This document shows, piece after piece, positions 13,670-22,536 of a stretch of DNA of 64,000 nucleotides (the first letter of the stretch is position 1; the number at the start of each line of letters is the position of its first letter). The stretch covers positions 58,390,843-58,454,842 of the forward strand of contig CM072810.1 of NCBI GenBank assembly GCA_037013495.1. The letters are read 5' to 3'. A program made the position numbers and the translations under genes. The notes beneath the pieces are model-generated. The model was not told the origin of the DNA and did not search any database. It was given only the letters and a program-made list of their open reading frames with translations. The stretch comes from Hippophae tibetana (lineage: Eukaryota; Streptophyta; Magnoliopsida; Rosales; Elaeagnaceae).

Positions 13670-13717
13670 GATGGGTTGCTTCCCATCCAGCGTTTAGTTT
13701 AACGTCTTAGCAAGACG
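13670..13717 (-). other. paired-hairpin module, copy in the 9565 composite
   Basis: On the minus strand, CGTCTT/AAGACG (13712-13717 with 13703-13708) with a 3-nt loop, then GATGGG/CCCATC (13682-13687 with 13670-13675) with the loop AAGCAA. Same order and spacing as at 31988-32035 and 54965-55012. Confidence 0.7.
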
Positions 13718-14057
13718 TAATTTGGGGATTGCATTTTAAGTAAACTCAATGTCCCCTCATCATTGAGTCAATCAAACCTACAAGTAAGACAAGGTTGTCT
13801 ACCTATACTGTTTCAAACATGCCCTATTGATTTTCAAATTTTTCTGTACTAATAATTAGGCGCATGCTTGAGGGTTTTAGATAACCCACATCTAGGTGAA
13901 AATCAAATAATTAAGGCATCAAAACACAATTGTACCTAGATCAAACAAAGAAACTTACTCTTGAGATTGTAATTAAAACTTTAAAATTGTGGAGATAGTT
14001 TCAAAAAAAAAATTATTTTTTTAAGTTAAAATAACATAATTAGTATTAACCAAGAGT

Positions 14058-14177
14058 GCTCCCGGGAAAGAATGGTGAAGCAAAGGCTCCTTAAAAACCA
14101 TCCTCCTAGACAGAGCAACGTTCCCAGGAAAGACTAGTGGCACAAAGACTTCCAAGAACTAGTCTCCTAGACAGAAC
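14058..14177 (-). other. twin-hairpin leader module, copy in the 9565 composite
   Basis: The minus strand folds into two successive stem-loops. The first is closed by GTTC/GAAC (14174-14177 with 14120-14123), the second by GCTC/GAGC (14113-14116 with 14058-14061). Same arrangement as 20777-20897 and 54491-54610. Confidence 0.65.
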
Positions 14178-15146
14178 TCCCTTAGATTTTTACTTTTTAT
14201 GCTATTAAAATTAAGTTAAGTAAAAATCTAAGTTAATTAAATTAATAAAAAAATATAAGTTAATTAAAAAACTAAGTTAATTAAGTTAAGTAAAGTAAAA
14301 ATCTAAGTTAATTAAGTTAATAAAAAAATCTAAGTTAATTAAAAAGCTAAGTTAATTAAGTTAAGTAAAGTAAAAAATCTAAGTTAATTAAGTTAATGAA
14401 AAATCCAACTTAATTAAAAAGCTAAAGTTAATAAAGTTAAGTTAATTAAAAATCTAAGTTAATTAACTTAAGTTAATTAAAAATATAAGTTAATCAACTT
14501 AGTAAAAATCTAAGTTAATTAAGTTAAATAAAAATTAAGAGAAAAAAATATCTAAAGAAAAGAAAAAAAAATACAAATTAATACAAATAAAAAGAAATTA
14601 AATTAAAATTAAAAAAGGTAAAATAAAATAAAATAAAATAAATAAAAATAAAATAAAATTGAAAAAGGTAAAAGAAAATAAAATAAAAATAAAAATTGAA
14701 TTTTTTTATATATATATTTTTATTCATTTTTATATTATTATTTTTTTAAAAAAAATAAAATTAAGATTTTAAATAAAAAATAAAAAATTAAGTTTTTTAT
14801 TTTTATTTATTTTTTTACTATTCATGAAAGGTAATTTTATTTTACTATTCACGCTATATTATTTTTTTATTTTATCTAAAAAACATTTAATTTTTTTTAC
14901 TATTAATGAATGATAATTTTATTTTACTATTTACACTATATTATTTATTTATTTATTTTTTATAATTATTATTATTTAATTTAAAATTTTTTATTTTTTT
15001 ATTTCTTATGAAATTTGAAATTTGATTATTATTTTTTTTTACTAAAATAAAAAAAATCACAATTATTTACCGCACAAAAATGTTTTTAAAATTTTGATAA
15101 ACAATTTAAAAACGTCATTCCTTCCCCGGCAACGACGCCAAAAACT

Positions 15147-16953
15147 TGATTAGCGAAAACTAGCATCACCGATTCTTACCAATACTTTGGTTTTATATTT
15201 ATAAATCTCTCGCAAGTGCATGAATTATTTCGTAGAAAATGATAAGTATACTCCCAAGGTCGATCTAAGGAAGGAATGTATGTGGTTTTTAATTTATTAT
15301 TCAAACTTTTAAAAATGAAATTAAATCCTAAACATCGTGTTATGATATTTTCGGTTTTGTGTTTTTAATCTACTGAAATAAAAATAAAAATAGATTCAAT
15401 AAATATTTATGCAAATTTTATCTTTTATAATAGTGGAGTATTTATGGATATTATAACTAAGTCAATTATACTTTCTCATATTATTTAGGTTATTAAAGAT
15501 ATGAATTAATATTTATTGTTTCTCCCTTTTTATATGAATACCACCTTTGGTGGGGTTAGATATTCTTTGTTAACTAAACATCAATTAACACATATAGGTG
15601 GGGTTGATAACTAATTTGGTTAATTAAATTAATTCTTTTTTCTAAGAAATTGAAAATGAACCATTTAAATGCCACCTTTGGTGGGGTTAGAGAGTTTAAA
15701 CTTTATTCAAGATGTCAAAATTAAACCTAAGAATTTAGTTATCCGAGTACTAACTTTCAAGTTTTAAAACTACTACTGAAAACATGTTGTCAATACATTT
15801 TCAGATAATAATTCTTATAAAAACTTTTGAAATAGAGCTTCACTCTAACTACTAGGCGATTGTACCAACAAATAAAAGAGCACTACTCTAAATCAGACCG
15901 GATAACTAAACCTTAAAATCTAATTTTCAAATTTAAGTTTGTAATGAAAAATAATATATTTCTCTCTAACATTCTTAATATAAAATCTAGAATAAAAATA
16001 AAATCAATTCATTTTTGATATTTTTACCTATTTAATATTTCGCAAGCATAACAACGTCATTATTAAATCATGTTTATAAACAGCCACCATAGTTAAATTT
16101 AATCACAGACAAATTAAATATAACATGTAAGAATAAAGCATAAAAAATAACTGCAAAGAAAATAAAATCCTTAGAGAACTTCGATGCTATTCCCGTTACT
16201 GGAAAACCTCCAAGCGGAATTTGCATTCCCATTTATTGAATAAAAAAGAAAATAAATTACAAAAACAGAGCTAGTTCTTCCCAAAAAGGGAAGAACTCTA
16301 AAACTAAGAGAAATTAACTAAGAAAAGCTAAAAACTAAGAAAAACTAAAAAAACTAAAAAATCTAAGAAAAGAGAGAAAGAAAGAGAGAAGAGAATGTGT
16401 TTTGAGGTGTGGTATGAAGTGAAGAGAAAGGGGGTATTTATAGGTGAGGATGAGGAGAAAAGTGAGTGAAAAAATGTTAAAAAATTGTGAAAACGCGGAG
16501 TGGTAATTGCTAACGTCATTCATGACGTCAGCATGACATCATGGGGCTGCTGCGCACGAAAATGGGGCGAAATGGGTAGTGGCGCGTAGATAGCACTAGG
16601 GGCACGCAGGGCATGCGCGGGGGCAGCAGTAGGGCGCTCAGGCATGCGTGCGGACAAGCAGCGGCGCCCAAGGGCATGCGCGGTCGTGGGCGTGGGACGA
16701 CAGCATGGCGCGTGCGGGATTGAGCGACGACACGATTTCTACCTTTTTGACATTCTTGACCTTTTTGACCCATTTTGTCCAATTTTTCGATATTTTTTGA
16801 CCTTTCCTCATTTATTTATTAATATATTTGTGATTTATTGCTTCCAGTATTCCTCTTTGAGTCTTTAAGTTAAGTTTTTAAACAAAAATACCTGAAATAT
16901 AATAAAAATACCCGTGATTCCGAAAAAGACAAATTTATATAAATATATGATAA

Positions 16954-16991
<38 letters not shown>

Positions 16992-17048
16992 TAATCAATT
17001 AATGTGCATAAAATCATGGTAATTTTAATGCTTTTTGAGCACTCGTCA
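15147..17048 (-). repeat. family-X LTR, minus orientation (right end of composite)
   Basis: 1902 bp. Its minus-strand 5' end is TGACGAGTGCTC at 17048, its 3' end lies at 15147, beside the primer site at about 15124-15141 (CCCCGGCAACGACGCCA on the plus strand). It holds a GC-rich cassette (about 16535-16735) and the R-region hairpin near 16270-16300. Confidence 0.9.
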
Positions 17049-17950
17049 ATTTGCAGGACAAAACTCTAGATGAGGAAACTCATGGGATAAGATCCCGAGG
17101 CCATGAGGAATATCAATTTTTCCCTTCTAAGGCCCACCTTTGATAGTTGGTGTGACTGAAGTGGTTTTAAAAATGGAAGAAAAATTAAATATTAGGTGGT
17201 TCCCAAAATAAGGTTGCCAAATAGGGACACCACTACATAGTATGCAATTCATAAAGACATCAGGCATGACACTAAATATTGTAGGCACTTGAAGAAAGAA
17301 ATTAAGTAATTACTATCAAAGGGTTTCCTTGGTGAGTTAATAGGTGAGAGAAATCAAAGAAGCAATGTAAGTCCAATAAGAACCTCGAGAGGGTGCCATT
17401 CTGGATGGGAGGCCAATTGCTATGTTGGATGATAATGCCTATATAATACACTCCATCCATGGAGGACTTGGCTTTAATGATGAGTCCAGCAATTCTCAAA
17501 AGATATATACTAGGGAAGCTCGATATGAGATCACTATAGACATGTACATCCTACGAAGTAAGGACACTGCTATCCTAATAATATTCAACAAGAAGGCTGA
17601 AGTGAATTTCCACCATGAAGACCCTTTGGTAATAACCTTGAGATTTGGACCATATGACGTTTATTGTATATTGTTAGATACAATAAGTTTGGTCAACCTT
17701 TTATTCTTGTCTATGCTTCATACTTTGAGTGTGTGTGAGAAGGACTGTTCAAAATGGAAATTCCCCATGTAAGGTTCAACAATAGTACGAACTATGCCTT
17801 GGGAACCATCAGGTTATTTGTGATATCCAAAGGAACTGTCGTAAAGGCAAACTTTGATGTGGTCCATGCACCTGCCTATTACAATTTGATTATAAAGTAA
17901 TAAAATACAATACCGAGGATGGTGTCATGGAAATTCGAGACCAAGAAAAC
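17049..17950 (+). pseudogene. Tat-type gag zinc finger and protease remnant
   Basis: Continuation of the Tat gag beyond the family-X insertion. A zinc-finger-like stretch (YAIHKDIRHDTKYCRHLKKE, about 17230-17310) is followed by the region before protease (SIHGGLGF) and the retropepsin region with NFHHEDPLVITLRFGPYDVY, typical of Tat and Retand polyproteins. Fossil, in several frames. No reverse transcriptase follows; the next 270 bp are non-coding. Confidence 0.65.
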
Positions 17951-18780
17951 GCATATAGTTGCTACAATGCATCATAAAACAAGTAAACATAAAATAACAG
18001 TTAAAGGTTGATGACTCTATGAAAATAGAGTCATTAGTACACCTTTTTACTTAATATTTACTTATTTTATTCAATAAATAGTATTTTTGGTTAAAAAAAT
18101 ATTAAAATTTAAAGTTTTTAGTGAAAATGGGTGAAAATATAAATTTTGGAAATTTTTGGGATTTTATGGATTTTTTATGAATTTTTAATGCATGAATAAT
18201 TAGAAGCTACCATGTGGTAGGTGATGAGTGCTCAAAAAGCACTAAAATAACCATGATTTTATGTACTGTAATTGATTAAAAATACATATATTTATATGTT
18301 TTATCATATATTTATATAAATTTGTCTTTTTCGGAATCACGGGTATTTTTATTGTTTTTCAGGTATTTTGGCTTAAAAACGCAATGTAAAGACTTAAAGA
18401 GGAATACTTGAAGCAATACATCACAAATATATCAATAAATAAGTGAGAAAAGGTCAACAAACATGGAAAAATCGGACGAAATGGGTCGAAAAGGTCAAAA
18501 ATGTCAAAAAGACGGAAATCGCGCGTCGCAGCCCGGCCGTGCGCGCAGCCCAGCGCCCCAGCGCCCAGCCGCGCGCGCCCCAGCGCGCCCCAGCGCCCCA
18601 TCCCGCGCGCGCCCGCGCGCGCTGGCATGCCCAGCTGCGCGCAACGCAGCGCGCTGGCACTGTTCACGCGCGCCGAGCTGCGCGCAGCGACAGCCCCAGC
18701 GCGCGCGCGCAGCGCCCAGCAGCCGCCCATCCGCGCGCCCAACGCGTTTTCGCCCCATTTTTCACGTGCAGCCGCCCCTG

Positions 18781-18897
18781 TGACGTCATGCTGACGTCAT
18801 TGATGACATCAGCAAGTCCAATACGCGTTTTTACATTTTTTAATATTTTTTTAACATTTTTTTACTCATTTTTTCTCTCCATCCTCACCTATAAATA
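18781..18897 (+). promoter_or_regulatory. LTR core promoter with tandem bZIP-type sites
   Basis: Two perfect TGACGTCA palindromes (18781-18788 and 18792-18799) and a TGACATCA (18804-18811) sit 11-12 bp apart, about 80-110 bp upstream of TATAAATA (18890-18897). Tandem TGACG motifs at roughly one helical turn resemble the plant as-1 element bound by TGA-type bZIP factors. Binding is an inference from the sequence. Confidence 0.6.
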
Positions 18898-19056
18898 CCC
18901 CCCTTCCATTCACTTCAAAATACACCTTCAAAACTCACTTCTCTCTTCTTTCTTTCTCTCATTTCTTAGTTTTTAGTTTCTCTTAGTTTCTTTCTAAGTT
19001 TCTAAGCTTTTCTTAGTTTTTCTCTTAGTTTTTAGTTCAATTCTCTTAGGTTTAGT

Positions 19057-19079
19057 GTTCTTCTCTTTTTGAGAGGAAC
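19057..19079 (+). other. R-region hairpin, subfamily variant
   Basis: GTTCTTCTC, 5-nt loop TTTTT, GAGAGGAAC: nine pairs with one G-U wobble. Other family-X LTRs have GTTCTTCCC and GGGAAGAAC here (10234-10258, 23324-23348, 51946-51970), so one C-G pair has become T-A by changes on both arms. Confidence 0.6.
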
Positions 19080-20309
19080 TTGTAATGTTTTTGTAATAAT
19101 TTAGATTTTTGATTCAATATATGGAAGTGCAAATTCCGCTCGGAGGTTTTCTAGCAACGGGAATAGCGTCGAAGTTCTGTAAGGATTTTATTTTCTTTAC
19201 AGTTATTTTTATGCTTTATTCTTACATGTTATATTCAACTTGTCTGTGGTTAAATTTAACTATGCTAGCTGTTTAGTAAAAATGATGTAATAACGACGTT
19301 GTTATGCTTGCGAAATATTAAATAGGTAAAAATCTTTAAAATGAATTGATTTTGTTTTTATTCAAGATTTTATATTAAGAATGTTAGAGAGAAATATATT
19401 ATTTTTCATTACAAACTTAAACCTGAAAATTAGATTTTAAGGTTTAGTTATCCGGTCTAATTTAGAGTAGTGCTCTTTTATTTGTTGGTACAATCGCCCG
19501 GTAGTTAGAGTGAAACTCTATTTCAAAAGTTTTTATAAGAATTATTATGTGAAAATGTATTGACAACATGTTTTCAATAGTGGTTTTAAAACTTGAAAGT
19601 TAGTACTCGGATAATTAAATTCTTAAGTTTAATTTGGACACCTTGAATAATGTTTAAATTGTCTAACCCCACCAAAGGTGGCATTTAAATGGTTCATTTT
19701 CAATCTCTTAGAAAAAGGAATTAATTTAATTAAGCATATTAGTTATCAACCCCACCCATAGGTGTTAATTGATTTGTTTAGTTAACAAAGAATATCTAAC
19801 CCCACCAAAGGTGGTATTTATATAAAAAAGAGAGAATCAATAAAATATCAATTTATATCTTTAATAACCTAGTTAATATGAGCAAGCATAATTAATTTAG
19901 TTATTATATCCATAAATACTCCGCTAATATAAATGATAAAAATTTGCATGAATATTTATTGAATCCGTATATATGTTTATTTTTAGATAATTATTTATTG
20001 AATTTGTATCTATGTTTATTTTTTATGTTATTAGACTATATTTAATTAATTTGTATATATGTTTATTTTATGTTATTAGATTAGGAACACAAAAACCAAA
20101 CTATCGTGACAGGATGTTTAGGATTTAATTTCGTTTTTAAAAGTTTGAATAATAAATTAAAAACCACATACATTCCTTCCTTAGATCGACCTTGGGAGTA
20201 TACTTATCATTTTCTTCGAAATGATTCGTGCACTTGCGAGAGTTTTATAAATATTAAAACCAAAGTATTTGCGGGAATCGGCGATGCCGGTTTTCGTTCA
20301 TCAAGTTTT

Positions 20310-20326
20310 TGGCGCCGTTGCCGGGG
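20310..20326 (+). other. primer-binding site, tRNA-Asp type
   Basis: TGGCGCCGTTGCCGGGG, 6 bp downstream of the LTR. It is an exact complement of the 3' end of plant tRNA-Asp(GUC) including the CCA tail, as in Athila elements. Confidence 0.9.
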
Positions 20327-20571
20327 AAGGAATAGCGTTTTTAAATTATTTATCAAAATTTTAAAAACATTTTTGTGCTGTAAATAATTGTGATATTTTA
20401 ATAATAATCAAATTTCAAAATTCATAATAAATAAAAAAATAAAAATAAAAAAAAATAAAAATAAAAAAAATAAAAAATAAAAAATAAAAAAAAAATAATA
20501 ATAATTTTTTTTTTTTGTAAAATAATTTAGAAATTTGAAATTTAAAGTAAAAAAATTTACCGTTCATAAAT

Positions 20572-20607
<36 letters not shown>

Positions 20608-20687
20608 AAAACTTAAATTTCAAAAAAAATTTTAAGTTAATAAGACATTATATAGCGTGAATAGTAAAATAAAATTACCGTTCATGA

Positions 20688-20718
<31 letters not shown>

Positions 20719-21085
20719 CATTACTTGAATTTATACCTAATTAACTAAATAACATAAAAAGTAAAAATCTAAGGGAGTTCTGTCTAGGAGACTAGTTCTT
20801 GGAAGCCTTTGTGCCACTAGTCTTTCCTGGGAACGTTGCTCTGGCTAGGAGAATGGTATTTAAGGAGCCGTTTGCACCACCATTCTTTCCTGGGAGCACT
20901 CTTGGTTAATACTAATTATGTTACAAAAAAAATAAAAAAAATAAAAAATAAAAAATAAAAAAAAATTTCTTTTTTTTAGGGTTTAACTAGTTTTGTTTAG
21001 TGTTTTGTATAAAATAACATGTAAATTTTATCTAAATTTTTTTATTTTGTTGACAGGAGTTTTAAATTTACGTTTACAATAGTCT
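20327..21085 (+). other. family-X leader between primer site and first gag
   Basis: Very A-rich, with two copies of a TACCGTTCAT(A/G)AATAG-type repeat (near 20560 and 20676), long A tracts, and the twin-hairpin module at 20777-20897 followed by TCTTGGTTAATACT. No coding region. Confidence 0.7.
20777..20897 (+). other. twin-hairpin leader module (candidate structured RNA)
   Basis: Two similar stem-loops in tandem. Stem 1: GTTC (20777-20780), CTAGGAG and ACTAGT pair with ACTAGT, CTTTCCTGG and GAAC (to 20834). Stem 2: GCTC (20838-20841), CTAGGA and GAATGGT pair with ACCATTC, TTTCCTGG and GAGC (to 20897). The inner stem differs between the two halves (ACTAGT versus GAATGGT/ACCATTC) yet stays complementary. 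Function not known; position suggests packaging or dimerisation. Confidence 0.6.
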
Positions 21086-22423
21086 ATGCGTGGTAGGAGA
21101 TCCTTAGGAAACCCCCTTACACCATATGTAAATAATTTTCATAAATTTAAACAAGTGTCAACAAAACTGGATTCTACCCATCAACCTGTTTTTGAGCCAA
21201 ACATAGAACCAAGTCTTAATCCTTTACTAGAACCAAAAGAAATGGAGGAAAACCAAAATATTAGGGAAACCACAATGAAAGAGTTTGCAAGACCGGTAAT
21301 AGGCACGGCAACTGCCGCTATCCAGTTGGGGGAGGCTGCTCGGAATTACGACCTTAAAAATATTCATTTTTCTATGCTTCCTTCCTTTTATGGGTTACCT
21401 AATGAAGATTCTCTTTCCTTTATGAGAGATTTCTATGCTACGGTCCAAACATTCCCCCTCGGTATTCTAAACGAGGATCAACTTAGGATGAGATGTTTTC
21501 CCTACACATTAAAGGATAAGGCCAAAGCTTGGTTGATGTCACTTCCCCCAGGTTCTCTGATGACATGGGGTAACATTTACAATAAATTCATGGGAAAATT
21601 CTATTCCCATCAAAAAACATCAGAGTTGAGAGGAAAGATTGCTACTTTCTCTCAGATGGATGGAGAACCATTCCATGAAGCTTGGGATAGGTTCAAGATG
21701 TTTCTCACTCAGTGTCCCCATCATAGCTTTCCCCTGCAGTTGCAGAACCAATTCTTTTACGATGGACTTACACAGCAATGTCAGTTCATTGTCGACAACG
21801 CTGCAGGAGGAGCAATAGCAGAAAAGACTGCCTCAGAGACGTATAACCTCTTTGAGATGTTGGGTGCTAATTCCCAACAGAAAAGCTCCCGAGTGAGAAA
21901 AGCTGGAGTTCATGAAATCGACTCCAGTAATGAAGTTCAACAACAACTTGTTCAACTGACTAAGCAAGTTGCCCTTCTCGCTACACAAACCAACACCAAT
22001 AATGATCAATATGGTTTGTATAGCAACATGGGACATGGTACTGAAGCCTGTCCATATCAAGGAGAAACAACTGGACCTGAACAGGTCAATGTGTTGGGAG
22101 CATATCAACAGAGACCCAGGTTTGATCCCAACTCAAATACCTATAATCCTGGGTGGAGAAGTCATCCAAATTTCTCTTGGAGGCAAAACAACCCTCCTTT
22201 CACTCAAAGCTCAAACCAGGCAGGCCAGCAATTCCACCCACCTATTCCAAGAAGCATTCCCAATAAACCAACCCTGGAGGACAACTTGAATTCTTTTATT
22301 CAAGTTTGTAGGGATAACCAATCTAAAACCAATCTACGGTTGGACTCTGTGGAAGCTTCTATCAAAAAAGTGGAAGTTCAAGTTGAACAGTTAGTTGAAC
22401 ATTTGCAAAAAGGCAAAGACTAA
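21086..22423 (+). CDS. gag: first gag of the family-X Athila-type element
   Basis: An open frame of 445 codons encoding a plant Ty3/gypsy capsid protein. The retrotransposon gag domain covers about residues 65-230, with stretches such as LPSFYGLPNED, LRMRCFPYTLKDKAKAWL and FYSHQKTSEL typical of Athila gag. A Gln/Asn-rich linker and a Pro/Asn-rich region follow, then a coiled-coil-like C-terminus. It is clearly paralogous to the gag part of 24726-29009. It is not fused to protease; a stop is followed by the paired-hairpin module, as after pol. It may supply capsid in addition to the Gag-Pol frame. Retroelement gene, not a host gene. The start could also be the Met near 21242. Confidence 0.8.
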   Translation: MRGRRSLGNPLTPYVNNFHKFKQVSTKLDSTHQPVFEPNIEPSLNPLLEPKEMEENQNIRETTMKEFARPVIGTATAAIQLGEAARNYDLKNIHFSMLPSFYGLPNEDSLSFMRDFYATVQTFPLGILNEDQLRMRCFPYTLKDKAKAWLMSLPPGSLMTWGNIYNKFMGKFYSHQKTSELRGKIATFSQMDGEPFHEAWDRFKMFLTQCPHHSFPLQLQNQFFYDGLTQQCQFIVDNAAGGAIAEKTASETYNLFEMLGANSQQKSSRVRKAGVHEIDSSNEVQQQLVQLTKQVALLATQTNTNNDQYGLYSNMGHGTEACPYQGETTGPEQVNVLGAYQQRPRFDPNSNTYNPGWRSHPNFSWRQNNPPFTQSSNQAGQQFHPPIPRSIPNKPTLEDNLNSFIQVCRDNQSKTNLRLDSVEASIKKVEVQVEQLVEHLQKGKD

Positions 22424-22489
22424 TTTGAAACTTAAATGAATTCAATGAAGAGGAGACATTGAGTTTTTCATTCTGCAATCTCCAAGCAA

Positions 22490-22536
22490 CGTCTTACTAG
22501 AAGACGATAAATTTTAGTCCTGTATGGGAGGTCACC
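22490..22536 (+). other. paired-hairpin module after first gag (split by a solo LTR)
   Basis: CGTCTT (22490-22495) and AAGACG (22501-22506) form the same 6-bp stem as the other copies but with a 5-nt loop ACTAG instead of GCT. The second hairpin, TATGGG-AGGTCA-CCCAT, is divided by the solo LTR at 22537-24479: the target duplication TCACC spans its loop and 3' arm. Confidence 0.6.

Larger units (their letters stand above)
11762..15146 (-). other. interior of non-autonomous family-X element (no gag or pol)
   Basis: About 3.4 kb, parallel on the minus strand to 53138-56954. From right to left: primer-site region at about 15124-15141, AT-rich leader with two or three copies of a TTCATGAATAG-type repeat (14820-15060), an array of AAGTTAATTAA units (14210-14530), the twin-hairpin module (14058-14177), the paired-hairpin module (13670-13717), an (AT)n microsatellite and the 3' region ending in the purine tract. 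No domain of gag, pol or env is visible. Confidence 0.75.
9565..17048. mobile_element. family-X (Athila-type) insertion with inverted LTR ends
   Basis: A single insertion bounded by a perfect 5-bp target duplication ATTTG (9560-9564 and 17049-17053). The left end is a complete plus-strand LTR (9565-11377) with its primer site and about 75 bp of leader. At 11451-11454 it is joined to a minus-strand element consisting of the first part of an LTR (11455-11761), an interior without gag or pol (11762-15146) and a complete LTR (15147-17048). Both outer ends are therefore the 5' end of the LTR (TGATGA and, on the minus strand, TGACGAG), unlike a normal element. The junction shares GCTG between the two sources. 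Confidence 0.85.
18222..20303 (+). repeat. 5' LTR of the family-X element with pol
   Basis: 2082 bp, TGATGAG...GTTCATCA. U3 has the largest GC-rich cassette in the window (about 18517-18775). R carries the hairpin at 19057-19079. U5 contains CCCACC/GGTGG hairpin-like motifs near 19672, 19748 and 19797 and a duplicated TGTATCTATGTTTATTTTT-type stretch (19985-20070) that marks the subfamily shared with 29434-31505 and 33845-34783. Confidence 0.95.

Noticed and set aside
18359-18976. Long Arg/Ala/Pro-rich frames on both strands (also 22701-23173, 30761-31368, 43155-43483)
   Set aside because: They come from the GC-rich U3 cassette, which lacks stop codons in all six frames. The translated sequences differ completely between copies.
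20106-20387. Recurrent plus-strand frames starting MTGCLGFNFVF (20106, 24282, 34586, 52905, 58475, and inverted at 29419)
   Set aside because: These are the ends of family-X LTRs read in one frame; each runs through the LTR boundary and primer site. They recur because the LTR recurs, not because a protein is conserved.
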